Positions 22,104 to 33,457 of a DNA stretch of 64,000 nucleotides are shown here, piece by piece. The stretch comes from Pyrenula massariospora. Lineage: Eukaryota > Ascomycota > Eurotiomycetes > Pyrenulales > Pyrenulaceae. The DNA lies in assembly GCA_021030905.1 (NCBI GenBank), contig JAGFMI010000006.1:1674001-1738000 (forward strand), given 5' to 3'. The notes under the pieces were generated by a model. It was not told where the DNA came from, did no database searches, and saw nothing but the letters and a program-made list of their open reading frames with translations. Within the stretch, counting starts at the first letter, position 1. Every line of letters begins with the position of its first letter. The position numbers and the translations under genes were made by a program.

Positions 22104-23909
22104 TTATGACGTCCAATCTACTTGAGGCAGACTCAATGTGGGAAATGTAGGTCTCGACTCCCTGTAGGCTGCATGTTTTCCTTGCAAAGGCAGCGTGTTC
22201 TGCTCGAGTCGCCACGAACTAGTCCGAGGACGAGGCGCCTCCCCATCCCTATAGAACCTGCAGACGAATTGGACGCTCCAAAACTCGTTCTTACATAGTG
22301 TTTGATCATCCATTCGGGTTAACTTGAAAGACACCGAAAGACTAAGGTCTGACTCTGGAACCTTGAAAACGACTGACGATGACTTAGGTACCTTGTGATA
22401 GATTAATGTCTCCAGGACTTGGGAGCTATTATGCTCCCATGTTGAGACCTGGGATTTCACTTCATTCAGCTCTGTGTGAAACGCGTAGTAGTCAACCAAT
22501 GAGCACTGCTGATGATCCAAATCTAGCTTAGACCAGCCAATAGCATAGAACATGCATTCGAAATTAGCATTGATGTAGCGGTAACCCACCTCTCCGGACA
22601 ACCTTATGATGAGTCTCAGTGTTGCAGAATCCCATTCTGAATCTTTTTGCAGAAAGAATAGCTGGTCTTCGTCATCGTATCTACTCCATGACCAAGCATC
22701 ATAGATGTCGATATAGCGCGGTAGCTGGATTTGGAGTACGTGCGAGCGTGTTTGAGCTATCGAGAAACCTACATTTGTCCGCGAAGCCTCTCGATTAGAA
22801 TCGACTTCCGGTAGCCCGGTTAGGAGATATCGCCCTTTGACCGATGTTGGCGTAGAAGAGTCGATATTTTCTAATATCGTCCATGGGTCTTCCCTGAGGA
22901 ACTTGTCTGGCCCACACTTCCTCAGCATAATCCCAAAAGAATTTCCCGGATCATCGGCACAATCTAGAGGCATAATGTATCGGTAGGCCGTCTTTCCCGG
23001 AATGGCCTGAGAAAGAACCTGAACATCGGTTTTGATACCCAGGTTCGACACCGAAAACTCTCTCCGGGCATATTTAAGCAGCTTCGTCAACGGCCGTGAC
23101 CTAGAGAACGCAAGAGGTGAGCTCGCCAGAATCCCGCAGAAGACCCGACTTTCAAGCTCTGTTTCACTTTTGGTTGTACGAGGTAGCTTCCAAGCAAATA
23201 TGCTAAGGTCAGCTGTAGACTTAAAAATCTCCTCCTGGAGTCGTCGGAAAGCCTTCTCCTCCTCGCCGTACAGCAATGGCATGTTAAGATTGAAAATACC
23301 TAGCAAGCAATATGCAGTATCTTCAACTCGTGTGGTCTCTCTATGAGCTGCCCAGGCCATTTTTTCCGCTACAGCCACCGCTGAAAGCTGTTCCTCATGC
23401 CGAAGAATATCGATATTGACGGATGTGATTCTAGACAGAGAATCCCCGAGATGGCTCTTAGAACCCCGATCGTTCCATTTCTTATCGAAGAACAAAACAT
23501 TCTTAGGAGCGATCAGTTCCTGCAAGGTCCAGCCCCGCGTAAACCAGCGGCAACGAGGTAGCAAGTCGTTGAGTTGTCCAGAGTCATCAAGGTCCGAGAG
23601 ATACGCAAAACATACCTCTGCACGCTCATACCACAAATACATCGAGTTGATGGCTTCAGTAAGCTCTGCGCTGCTAGATTTGTCAATGCAGCAAGTATCT
23701 ACCCACGCGTAGTCCAGGCCAGCCTGACGTGACAGTTGGCAAGTCATCTCAATTTTTTGGTACCCTTTCATTGAGCTTGGCCGAGCTCCGTTCATGTCTC
23801 GAAATGAGACTTCCTCTTGCTCCCAAGTGTGGGATAGGATAGCATATTTGGGTATATTACGGCCAATAAACTCCTCCAAAAATCCTGTGCCGGTGTTGAT
23901 AAGCCTCAT
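22104..23909 (-). CDS. HET-domain (heterokaryon incompatibility) protein
   Basis: One intron-free frame of 601 residues from ATG 23909 (MRLINTGTGFLEEFIGRNIP). The start fits the usual opening of fungal HET proteins, where a short strand precedes YAILSHTW. The domain covers about residues 20-170: YAILSHTWEQEEVSFRDM, then GLDYAWVDTCCIDKSSSAEL with the acidic and cysteine residues typical of HET, AINSMYLWYERAEVCFAYLS, and RCRWFTRGWTLQELIAPKNV. A segment VEDTAYCLLGIFNLNMPLLY follows, with the rest unassigned. There is no NACHT or WD40 part, so it belongs to the short HET-only class. Such proteins trigger programmed cell death when partner alleles mismatch; the partner here is unknown. It is separated from neighbours by long gaps. 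Confidence 0.93.
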   Translation of the reverse strand: MRLINTGTGFLEEFIGRNIPKYAILSHTWEQEEVSFRDMNGARPSSMKGYQKIEMTCQLSRQAGLDYAWVDTCCIDKSSSAELTEAINSMYLWYERAEVCFAYLSDLDDSGQLNDLLPRCRWFTRGWTLQELIAPKNVLFFDKKWNDRGSKSHLGDSLSRITSVNIDILRHEEQLSAVAVAEKMAWAAHRETTRVEDTAYCLLGIFNLNMPLLYGEEEKAFRRLQEEIFKSTADLSIFAWKLPRTTKSETELESRVFCGILASSPLAFSRSRPLTKLLKYARREFSVSNLGIKTDVQVLSQAIPGKTAYRYIMPLDCADDPGNSFGIMLRKCGPDKFLREDPWTILENIDSSTPTSVKGRYLLTGLPEVDSNREASRTNVGFSIAQTRSHVLQIQLPRYIDIYDAWSWSRYDDEDQLFFLQKDSEWDSATLRLIIRLSGEVGYRYINANFECMFYAIGWSKLDLDHQQCSLVDYYAFHTELNEVKSQVSTWEHNSSQVLETLIYHKVPKSSSVVFKVPESDLSLSVSFKLTRMDDQTLCKNEFWSVQFVCRFYRDGEAPRPRTSSWRLEQNTLPLQGKHAAYRESRPTFPTLSLPQVDWTS

Positions 23910-24357
23910 TGCCCTTGACAAGAATTTCTTTCCAGTCGTTTTCTAAGGAGCTCCAAGGCCCCGGCTGACTAGATGTTACTCGCACTATTCAGGTTGCTGT
24001 AAGCACATACCGAACGTAACCAAATAGAGATTTAGGCTTTTGGTGAGAGAGGTAATTACTACGAGGCTGGGTATTTTCGAAGGTCGGCGTGGCTTGAGAT
24101 GCACCGGTGATAAACCAATCAGAAGCAAGGAGATGGGTCAGGCAATCCCGAACTTTCACGAATAACCGCGAAGGCACAGAGATCTTTTCTGAAGCTCCAC
24201 TTCCTCAATTGACGGAAAGTCTCCTCGATAACTAGTATCCCCCATGACCGGGAACTTACTGGGTTGGGAATCGTGAACGACAAACGAGGAACGAGATTCC
24301 GAATGCGGGGCAGGTTGATTGCGACGAAGTGCCGCTACCAGCCTTCCTGCACAACGT

Positions 24358-24503
24358 TTATCCCCTATGCTGGTAAAAATGTCGATGGGTTTTTTGGGCC
24401 AATGACGGCATTGCCATCCCCCGGCGCCGATCACAACAGGGGAAATAGTAATGCCGTCATCGGCCCAAAAAAACCATCGACATTCTTACCAGCGTAGGGG
24501 ATA
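24358..24503. repeat. Foldback element with about 60-bp inverted arms
   Basis: Two arms of roughly 60 bp (24358-24417 and 24445-24503) are near-perfect reverse complements around a spacer of about 27 bp. Left arm begins ttatcccctatgctgg; reading the other strand, the right arm begins ttatcccctacgctgg. The few mismatches I see are mostly C/T or A/G. The element could be a miniature inverted-repeat transposable element or the remnant of one, or a hairpin-forming transcript. Target-site duplications are not clear. Confidence 0.8.
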
Positions 24504-24504
24504 A

Positions 24505-25343
24505 CTCTGAACATCATCATCCATAAATATTGCAACCAGTCTCTCTGCTTCTAGCTACCTTTTTTGCAGACGTTGATTTGTAATTGTCGCTGCTAAACTG
24601 CCTTTGACGCTCGGCACATTCACCCATTCCCTCACTAAGGCATTCTGTAGTGCCTTACTGTCAAACAGTCCACTGCACCAAAAGACCGGCCATAATGGCC
24701 AAGACGGATAGACTGCTTCTGCTCGACACTTACATTATGATTAGAGTCAGGATCCCTACGCAGGATACAAGCTTATCACGTAGATCCTGATAATTAGTTG
24801 TAGCTCTATGGTAGGGGTGATTTAGGTAGAGGCTCCCTCATCAAGAAATGAAAATATCAAATCTCATCGCGATATTCTGTGCTGATCTTCCTCAATGTCC
24901 TTCCTCTGACGCTAGCCTCCTGGACCTTAAGTGTTGAACCATGCTAATTGCAAACAGGACATCCACTTCAAATCCATGCTCTAGGTACAGAAAATCGATA
25001 CGGTCTAGCAGAGCAACGGGTCAGGTACTAGTGCTCGTCATCGGGAGACCCTGTCTTGATATGAGCAGCCGAACTTGAGAGGCTTGTTGGAATTGCGTAG
25101 TAAGTATGGTGCCAGCAGAAGTGTGAAATAGGCTCCCACAGCCATATCCCGAGAGAGCGATATATAGCTGAGGCGAAGCATATTAAATGTGCTAGCAGAA
25201 CCCGGTGAGATTCACGATTATTTACAGCAAGACACAATATACAGGACAACCAATATAGTGTATAGCCAAATATGTCCCTGTTCCGCTTGAAGTGACAGAA
25301 CCCCATCGGCGAGTGCGTTCAACTATCAGCGAACATAGTCAAC
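24505..25343. other. No supported gene
   Basis: Holds the 3' flank of the discoidin-like gene. No domain-bearing frame. Confidence 0.4.
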
Positions 25344-26240
25344 CTAATGTGGGTCAATTGTCTCCTGTTTCGCCGCAAGCTCGGCAGGTAGAATTGCTTT
25401 GAGCTCTTGGCGCACTGGCAGCACAGCTTGTCCCCCCAGTTCCGGTTTCTCCCAGGACTCTGGCTCGCTCCTTCTTCTCTGCCTGAGTGTAACGGAGAAT
25501 TTTGGCTTCTCCCACGATTGACGCTGGCCTCGCCCGCTCCTTCGCCATAGCCGGAACATGATTAATGCTAGGATGATGGATAGTGCGGATACGCTGCCGA
25601 GCACGACACCAATGATAGTAGCAGTGTGACTGCGCAAATTTGGTCGAACATTTGATGTAGGCGATGCTGACGTGAGCGGAGACGCTACGCCCGTGCTTGG
25701 ACTTTTTGGCGGCAAGGTCTCCTTGGCGTAAAAAGGATATACCTCGACAATCCGTGTCCAGAAAGGAGACAAAGAGTCCGCTCTAGTGGAATTTAAGCTG
25801 TTTATGCGAAGTTGTGAAATGTTGGTCGGTTGTGGAAAATTTGCTGTCGATAGAAGTATTGTTATGTTCGACACGTGAGCGAGTTGCTCCCAGGAGCCGC
25901 TTTCGGAAAAGCTTTCGACAGTGTATTCAGTGACCCATCCCTCCACGCTTGAAGTTATTGACACCCCAACAAGTTCGACGATGCTAGGGGGAATGATGGT
26001 GAGGACGTCGGGATATTCATCATCCGTCGAATCATACCAGAACGTTTGATCATTGTTATCGATGGTGTTTTCTGGGCCAAAATACTGCTTTTGAGACCCA
26101 GTAGACAAGGGAGCTACGGAAGAGGCGTTGACTTGCGTTCCATCAGGCCACGCAGATTGCGCAATCACCATGGAAATAGTAGCAAGCCAGAAGCAGAGAG
26201 AAAAAATTAAAACAAGAGGCCGACAATAGTATTCTGTCAT
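25344..26240 (-). CDS. Single-pass membrane protein with discoidin-like (F5/8 type C-like) ectodomain
   Basis: I chose ATG 26240, which gives 298 residues and a clear signal peptide (MTEYYCRPLVLIFSLCFWLA); an in-frame ATG at 26414 would add an unlikely N-terminal extension. Residues about 45-170 resemble a galactose-binding-like sandwich (FGPENTIDNNDQTFWYDSTD, LTIIPPSIVELVGVSI, SFSESGSWEQLAHVSNITIL), the layout of F5/8 type C domains. A Ser/Thr/Pro stalk (about 178-200) leads to one transmembrane helix at 207-231. The cytoplasmic tail starts with RLWRRSGRG and contains a repeated SWEKP motif (RQSWEKPKFS and PESWEKPELG). It could be a cell-surface sensor or adhesin; ligand unknown. Confidence 0.75.
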   Translation of the reverse strand: MTEYYCRPLVLIFSLCFWLATISMVIAQSAWPDGTQVNASSVAPLSTGSQKQYFGPENTIDNNDQTFWYDSTDDEYPDVLTIIPPSIVELVGVSITSSVEGWVTEYTVESFSESGSWEQLAHVSNITILLSTANFPQPTNISQLRINSLNSTRADSLSPFWTRIVEVYPFYAKETLPPKSPSTGVASPLTSASPTSNVRPNLRSHTATIIGVVLGSVSALSIILALIMFRLWRRSGRGQRQSWEKPKFSVTLRQRRRSEPESWEKPELGGQAVLPVRQELKAILPAELAAKQETIDPH

Positions 26241-27914
26241 GACAGTGGCACTTTTAACTGTGTATGACCCAACGCAGAGTCGGTAAGAGGCGAAGGTCGA
26301 AATGAAGGTTTGTGCATTTTCGGCGAGCAGGATACTGTTCGTCAAGAAAGATTTAAAAGCTGAGACTATTGCAGATGAAGTACGAGATCCAGCATAAGAT
26401 CCGGGCAAGGTCATCAAATATTGATTCTATTCGATTGGATACGGGATGATGGCAGGGAGCTGATTAGTGCCCGCACACTACAACCCTTTTGAGCCTGCCC
26501 GGATCAGCTGCATGCATTTCCGATTCGCCAAAATTAGGCTTTTAGGCCGGTCTCCCGCTATGAAGTTGTGAAAGTTTAAGCCTCTTTAATTTGGACTATT
26601 CGGCAAAGCGGTCGAAACTGACTCCACGCATCCGCTTCGTCAATGAAAAAATTCGACATCACCTTTCGAAAAGTGCCAGGCTTGTAGGACTGAAGGACTT
26701 ATGATGAGAGGTAGACCCTTGGAGCATAGCGATGAGAATTTAGCAGTATCTGAGTCCATAGGCTACGAGTGCACAGGCGAACACGCGAATCGACACAAGC
26801 CAATCAAGAACAAAATGGGGCGGCCTTCCACCAGTGTCGGTAAGTTGTTCATTCAGCATTGGTTTGACGGGTCATGTTCTCCGAGCGCACCACTGATGGT
26901 TTCAAATGCTGCAGATTAGGTATGCAAGGCTACTATCATTGAAGAAACACTGTCAGGTTGGGTCGACCGAACAGCAGTCGGACACACCTCCGAGCCGAAC
27001 GTTTTAGGGCCGACTCCAAAAGTCAACGTCTCGGCGCCAAGCACGGCAAGCTCACCTCGGTCTAGCTTCAGGTAACGAAATAAGCGAGCCACACGTCGGT
27101 AAGACTTTGAACACTCTCTTGACATATGCGAGCGATGATTCCGAGCGGAGAGAGTTCTGCAAATCCGCGCCACTCCCGCAAAGGAGTGACCCGCGCTCGG
27201 CTATCGCCGTACGAGGACCAAAGTGCAAGCTCAGACCGACCAAAGTAGAGATTGCTAGAATGTGCGAATGCTAAAACTCTCCAACCGCGTCTAATAAGTA
27301 ACTCACGGCATTCTACTAAGACTGCAGAGCCTTTCAGGTCTAGTATTTGCCACGAATGAGGTTTGATCTAAGCTGATGTGGACGTCGCCTATCGAAATAT
27401 ACTTTCCAGTTAGATAGATTGATAGTAAATTTATGCTTAAGCTCTCATGTTCGACGTGACGCGGCTCATCGCGGAAAACATCGTTTCTGCTATTCAGGAG
27501 AGTATCGAAATCTGGAGCCACTGTCGCAAGCGTCGGAGCCAAATCCTACCATCCGTGAGAACTACCTAGAGGATAACCGTGGCTACCAAACGAGAAAACA
27601 TCATCTTTAAGTTCAGTGCACGCGTGTATCGTTTGCCTTTGAACCATTACCTTGTTTGGTGACTATAAGTGACCCTCAAGTGGTGTTTCACTTCCAACTC
27701 ACACTAGTGATTATCGTTCACGAGCTATCTGCTGCTTTTACCGGCATTGCCGACACTTTCTAAGAGAAGGTCATAGTAAAAGCTTTGTATCACCGATCCT
27801 TTGTTCCAATTAAATGACGAAATATATGACCAGGTAGTTTTTCACCTTCGGTAACCTCATGTGGTCATAATTTCCAAGAGTGACCCACCAGAATAGTCTA
27901 TCAATTCAAACCCA
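26241..27914. other. No supported gene
   Basis: A 1.7-kb gap with short frames on both strands. The right end leads into the TATA box of the 28-kb pseudogene. Confidence 0.4.
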
Positions 27915-27922
27915 TATAAATT
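27915..27922 (+). promoter_or_regulatory. TATA box of the 28-kb family pseudogene
   Basis: tataaatt, 126 bp before the TTG at 28041 that appears to replace the original ATG. Confidence 0.5.
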
Positions 27923-28040
27923 ACATTCGTATCAACAGCGAGTATATCTTCTCACTGCGCGAAAAATTGACAGAACTCAGCTTCTACTTCCTGAGAAAAC
28001 ACAAATATCAACAGACTCCCTCGACTACCTGCTGGAGGAC

Positions 28041-28837
28041 TTGACTCAAGCCATCAACCTCCACGAAGGGTTCGATGAATCAGACAAGCCAAGCTCTTCT
28101 CTCGAGAGCCTAATGGAACTGATGTATCTGGATGAAGTGCTTCCTCGTGATCAGGAACAGCGGCATGAGGAGAAGAAGAAATTCGAAGCACTTTTGTCCG
28201 CAAATCGATGCCATGAGCAGCCTCTCCCAGTCTCTCAGAAAGATTTTGACTTGAAGCACTAGGATAAACTCCGCCATCTCTGCAAAGAGCTCGAGAGCCA
28301 AGTCTTCAAAGCGGCAGAGGGCCTCCATGACGTACGTTGCTCGCTCTATGATCTACTCCGCAGCGTAGACGGTTTTAAAAACCCTTTAATCGAAGGGTTT
28401 GACAATATCATGGGGACTTGCGGCTTCTTCGCACATTGAACATTCTACATATGGATCTGTGCCGATATCAAAATATCTTGCGTCGCACCACGTAGGATAA
28501 TGGGAGCAAGATTAAAGACTCTTAGTCTAGAATCTTTGGACATTCTCGACTGAAGACTATCAACCGCCACCTCGACTCTCTTCAGCTGGACGTGAAGAGT
28601 ATGAAAAAAGATATTGCGCAAGCTACAGTTCTTATCTCGAAGATCAGGTCTATGGTCGATGAGCTGCGGACCAAAAAGCGAGACGTCAATGGCTTGTTGG
28701 GTGCCACGAGTGCTTTCCTTGCCGGTATTAATATTGAATCCGATGCCAAAGCCGTGGTCGGCTTTTTTGTTCGAAAGATACTCACTTTAGCGGAGCAATG
28801 GGAGACAGCCAAAGGGATGAAGGCCAAGAAAGACTGA
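28041..28837 (+). pseudogene. Pseudogene of the local two-block helical family
   Basis: The reading begins at TTG 28041 (context TTGACTCAAGCC), at the TATA spacing where the other members have ATG, so the start codon seems lost. The frame runs through SSSLESLMELMYLDEVL, meets TAG at 28260-28262 and continues in frame with DKLRHLCKELESQVFKAAEG and SLYDLLRSVDGFKNPLIEGF, the N-terminal block. A TGA follows GFFAH at about 28438. The C-terminal block is in another frame, from about 28540: LKTINRHLDSLQLDVKSM and KKDIAQATVLISKIRSMVDE, ending AVVGFFVRKILTLAEQW. It therefore has a lost start, at least two stops and a frameshift. TAG for CAG and TGA for CGA would be C-to-T changes, as in RIP, though that is inference. 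Confidence 0.65.
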
Positions 28838-31800
28838 AAAAGATTTTACAGAGCTTATTAGGGAGCAGATTTAGGAATGTAATTGATATCTGCAGAGAAA
28901 ACCAAGCATCCTTAGCTATTTGTCCCTAAGATGGCCTTTTGGACCGAAGAGATGATAGTGTTACCTAAACTCTTTCATTGGAATTGAGCACAAAATGACA
29001 TATTCTTACAGTTTCTTCAAGGTCATTTTCTTAAGCCAACATATTAAGTGAGTTAGCTACAGTATCTATTTACAGTTCCCTAAATGGTTTCCACCGTAAC
29101 ATTTATATTTTCTCACCTACTAAAACACATCACTGTTTCAAATAGCAGGATCGCAAACTAATCCCGTTACGTTGGAGCGCCCTCTCTACCTCTCCATCTG
29201 ATCCCAAGCCCAGAGTCTCCACTTTCACTAGAGGTTTCTCTTTTCACGTCTAATTGTCCGCTCTCTGCATGAATGTCCAATAGTTGTGTAAGGTTTTGGT
29301 ATCTCGAAAGGATGATGGCAGATTATCGTATACCGCGGCACCTAATAGAGGAAGTTAGAGGTGCTAAATAAGACGGATGGGAAGATGGAATCCATAGCAT
29401 CTTCGGAAAGTAGATTTAGTTCAGTCTTCTGAGCAAAGTTTCACTTCGTGAAGGCGATGCATAGTCTGGGATTATGTTCAGAATCAGTAACAACATGCTA
29501 AAGGCGTCGATTGATGTTTTCGCCAACCGTGATGACGGGAAAGAAGGTTGAGAGATGGCGATGCTTGGACGATGTCGAAGGCAGAACGAAATGACTCAGT
29601 CTACTTCAAACGTTCAGTCGTTTATTACTGTACAGACTTGGGAGAGTGTTCGGTGGAGGCGAGGAGGCGGTTGTGTTGAAAGAAGGGAGATTTGATGATG
29701 AGAATATTGCGACAGGGGATGTGGAGTTGATAAAGGAGCCATGTAGCAGAGGATCGTGGAGATTATCGAGCTCCGAAAGGATCTTCGAAGTGGTATAGGG
29801 TCACTAAACGAGCCAATGCTGACTTTACATTTTGCAAGGGAGATGGATAGGTCAGATCCACCGAAGAGAACTGGGAGACTTGATAAAGTCGGAATCAGCA
29901 CATACAGGAATAAGGAAGGCTTGAATAGCTAAATGGTGATCGTTTTCTCGAAGTGTGTCCTCCATGAAAAAATTCAATATAGCTCTAACTAGTTGATTAG
30001 TCACACTATCTTAAATGAAGGGAAAGATGTCTGCTTAGGTCTTGAAGCTTCTACTGCTGTAGGTTGCGAGCTAATACCGACGCTTTCACCTGTTGAAAGA
30101 TCCCTTTGTCAGAAAACTCCACATGCTCTAGGAGGAAAGGATGCCTTAGATACTGCTATAACCAATCAATGCGTCCCAGGGTATTCCAGCATGCCTGTCG
30201 AGCACCGACACAGATGGTTCTATGAATCTGGAGTATGATCGGTTAGGATGATATACAGCGCCATATGCTAGTGTAAACTCTTGGTTGGATACTGCTCTCT
30301 CGGACGAGATAAAGAAATATGAAAGCTTTAATCGTGCTCATCCACGCAGGAAGAAGTCACGTCATCGGGACACATATAGACAAGAGACTTAAGAAGTGAG
30401 GCACTCGCACTTTTCTTGAGAGAGAATGAGAAACAAAGCAGCTTCTGTATATCTTTATATCTTGACGTAGTCAAGATTGACGGTGAAAGATCATGTTCTT
30501 GCTCTCATGTCTGAAGACTTCCAACATCGACATGGCTCCCAGAAGATGGGTCTTCCAACGTTTCGAAGCCAACATACAAGGCTAGAAAAGAACACAACAT
30601 TGAGGAGATAGGTACGGGAGACACCAAGATAAGTAGAACTAGCAGTATGGGACAAAGGACAACTAGGCCTCCCTTCTGGTGTTGGCGTTGATTGCAAAAC
30701 GAGACTGGACAGAATCGAAATACGAAAGATTGAATTCTCTCTTGGTATGACTGTAATGAGATCCCTTGAGATCCAAATACCCTGACGGGCCAACAAAGTT
30801 TGTACAACTTAAGTGGGTGGCAAAAATAGGAGTCGTCGGCGCCCACGGTCAGATATTTGAAATCAAGGATGGGCCCGACACGCAAAGCGGTATGGCGCGC
30901 TTAAGCTGCGTATTCGCATTCATCTCACATGATTCGACAACCACCACAAGCAACGATCTATGTTACTTTGCGGAGCATTGACATCCGGCGGAGGAACAAG
31001 CGTTTCCTAAAAGGCTCGAATATCCGAGGTGAAAATTTTGTGGAATGGTTGGTCCCGGAACCGGTTTAGCGTAAGGTGCTTCTCAGCCGCATTCGCGCAG
31101 TAGTTGCACATCTACGGGAGAGGCATTTTGCAAAGAGTGGGCAGCTTGCGTGGCACGAGTCATGGTTAAACTCATGGCTTGAGTCATGGCTGACAAAACA
31201 TGCACTTTTGCTCCTCAGGGGAGACCAGGATGGCTGATCAAGCCTCTCGCTCCTCTAGATATGAGCTGTTCTTCTTCGCTTTGAAACATACTGCTAGACT
31301 ATCGACCATTACTTCCACCACACAGGTGGTCGCCAGAGCCGTCAAGTTAACACCGACATTGACATAAGCATCACAAGATCCGCACGAACTGCATAGCCGT
31401 GCTGATTTCCGCCCCACGACCCCACTGCGGGCTTAGGAAAATGCCTTTAAGATTCCGAGACCGTCTGATACGCGTCATTTATAACGTAAAAGACGTAACA
31501 TGTTACAGTACCGTCAAAGGTGTGATTTCTGCACCTAAACCCAACATCCATCATATTTAATTGAGCATGGGACAGAGTATGTACCATTCAAGCCACCTCT
31601 CCAACTTTGACAAGACTAAAGATAGACACGATCTCTGACTCGAGAAGCCTTTCTTGACAACCTGCCAGAGGTGTTGGTGATGCTCACTTCCTATCGTTGG
31701 ACATCATCGACTCCACAGAAATGCAAGACCAGCAGTCGGAAAGGTTTTGCAATGGCTATCAATCCAACGAGCACAAAATTGCCGTTGGAAATTTGACGTT

Positions 31801-32088
31801 GCTCCAAAAGCTAACATCAACAAATTCCGCAATTGATGCGATGGTCTTCAAACGAGATGCCTGGGCGAGGCAGAGTACAGGTCGTTGAACCAACGACACC
31901 TTCATGTTCACGGGACAATTTTCAAAAGCAAATTTTATATAATGTAGCGAACGAATGATGAACCCTCGAAGGCAATCTCGCTACTCAAGTCTCTTATAAT
32001 CTCCTATCGTTTGATTTTTCCTTTTTAGTGTCTGGCACATATACCAAATTTTGTGACTTTCCTTACTGTTTACTTCTCCCTACCAGAT
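28838..32088. other. Long gap without supported genes
   Basis: About 3.25 kb with scattered short frames (for example near 29.6-29.9 and 30.5-30.9 kb) lacking ATG starts, domains or splice-linked partners. No RNA gene recognised. Confidence 0.45.
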
Positions 32089-33457
32089 ATGGATGTTCTT
32101 AACGCAGCCTTTCTGGCCCTTACTCTCATTCCATTAGCGAAAGAATTCTTTCCTTCCCAAAAGGGAGCATCAACCACGGTCCGGATTGGGGCTGGCATGA
32201 CCAAGAACGGTGAGGGTAGCGCTAGCACTGGTGGCAGTTATCCTAATGTCGCATTGTTCGATAACAACGGCAACCGACTTGGGTTCCAGCAAGGAAGTGG
32301 CTCGATTTCTGATGGCAATTATGGCGAGGTGGTGGTAAAGCATATTGATAGCAACAACAACAAGCCCGCGAGTTACATCTCAATTTCGAGTGGTAGTTCC
32401 GACGCACTTTGTATTGCATATCTAGCAATCACGTGGGCGACAGGCGACAATTTCCAGTTCTTTGGAGATGCCGGGGTTCAATGCGGTATGATGTGGTATC
32501 CTTCAAGCCAGCAGGTGCCAACCCAGCAGAATCCAAACTATATGCCTCCATGTGTCTGGTAAGGACCTTACTCCCAAGAAATTTCGGAAACTACTGGTAT
32601 TCGGACCGCGTCCGCTGACTGTCCGTTTAACAGGATCGACAGCCCAGACGATAATGGAAAGAAGACCGTCGACGCCTTTCCACAAGGTTTCAGCTTCCAT
32701 GTGACCGACTTCCAATTTACCCATACCGACGATGATCCCCGAGCATTGGGCTATCAGAAAGATCCTGACACTATGTGCAAAGCACCCGCCCGATTTGGCA
32801 CCTATCCCGGTAAGCTCATGTCATTTCTCCCTGCTGTCTCAATACCTCTTCAATCACCAAGCACGTAGAGTTGCTCTAATCAAGCCTCTAGTACTCGACG
32901 AACTAGCCTGCGTCCCCGTCTACGACCCACCGCTCCCTTACCAACAAGACGGTACCGACCCCAAAGATAAATCTCTCATCACCGTCCCCGGCAAAATCCA
33001 ATGTGACCCCCACCCGGGCGTCAAGGCTACCGCCCAGCAGATCATGCAGCTCCGCAAGTGGTCCGGCGGGCGTTTCCCCGGCCCCACCTACGGCGCTAAG
33101 AATAATATTCGGCGTCGAACCCCGCACAGTGGACTGCGAACCCGCGCAGAGTCGGACTGCAGGGACGAAAGGGTGGTCATCTCGCACCACTTGGCTCACA
33201 GTGCAAAGGAGGTGTGCGAGAGCGAGACGAGTTCCGGACCGGACTTTGTGAGCGTGGAAGAGGGTACGTTCTGTGACATGTGCACACACACGCTTTATCC
33301 TGTCTGTCAAGATGCGGAAAGTGGGGGTTGTTTTGATATGGGGACACAGAAGATGAGGAATGGAACCGCGGATGGGTTGCACGGACGGGATGCCGTGGAT
33401 GTTCCCGTCAAGGAATATGGAAAGGCGATTGTCTGGGGTGGCGATGCTGGAAGCTAG
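32089..33457 (+). CDS. Secreted Cys-rich protein of an uncharacterised ascomycete family
   Basis: Three exons give 403 residues: 32089-32558, 32634-32809 and 32892-33457. Introns are 75 and 82 nt with donors gtaagg and gtaagc and acceptors aacag and tctag; phases agree (W is split TG|G). The N-terminus (MDVLNAAFLALTLIPLAKEF) looks like a signal peptide. The first region has VRIGAGMTKNGEGSASTGG, SDALCIAYLAITWATGD and a Cys-poor beta-rich look; the second gives WIDSPDDNGKKTVDAF and FSFHVTDFQFT; the last has KEVCESETSSGPDFVS and FCDMCTHTLYPVC, with conserved-looking cysteines. I recall similar sequences as hypothetical secreted proteins in many ascomycetes; no enzyme motif is evident. Residues in the middle of exon 3 (about IRRRTPHSG) are unusually basic and could hide compensating shifts. 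Confidence 0.8.

Noticed and set aside
29460-29940. Possible gene on either strand near 29.5-29.9 kb
   Set aside because: Frames are short and end in several stops; neither strand shows a domain or good splice sites.
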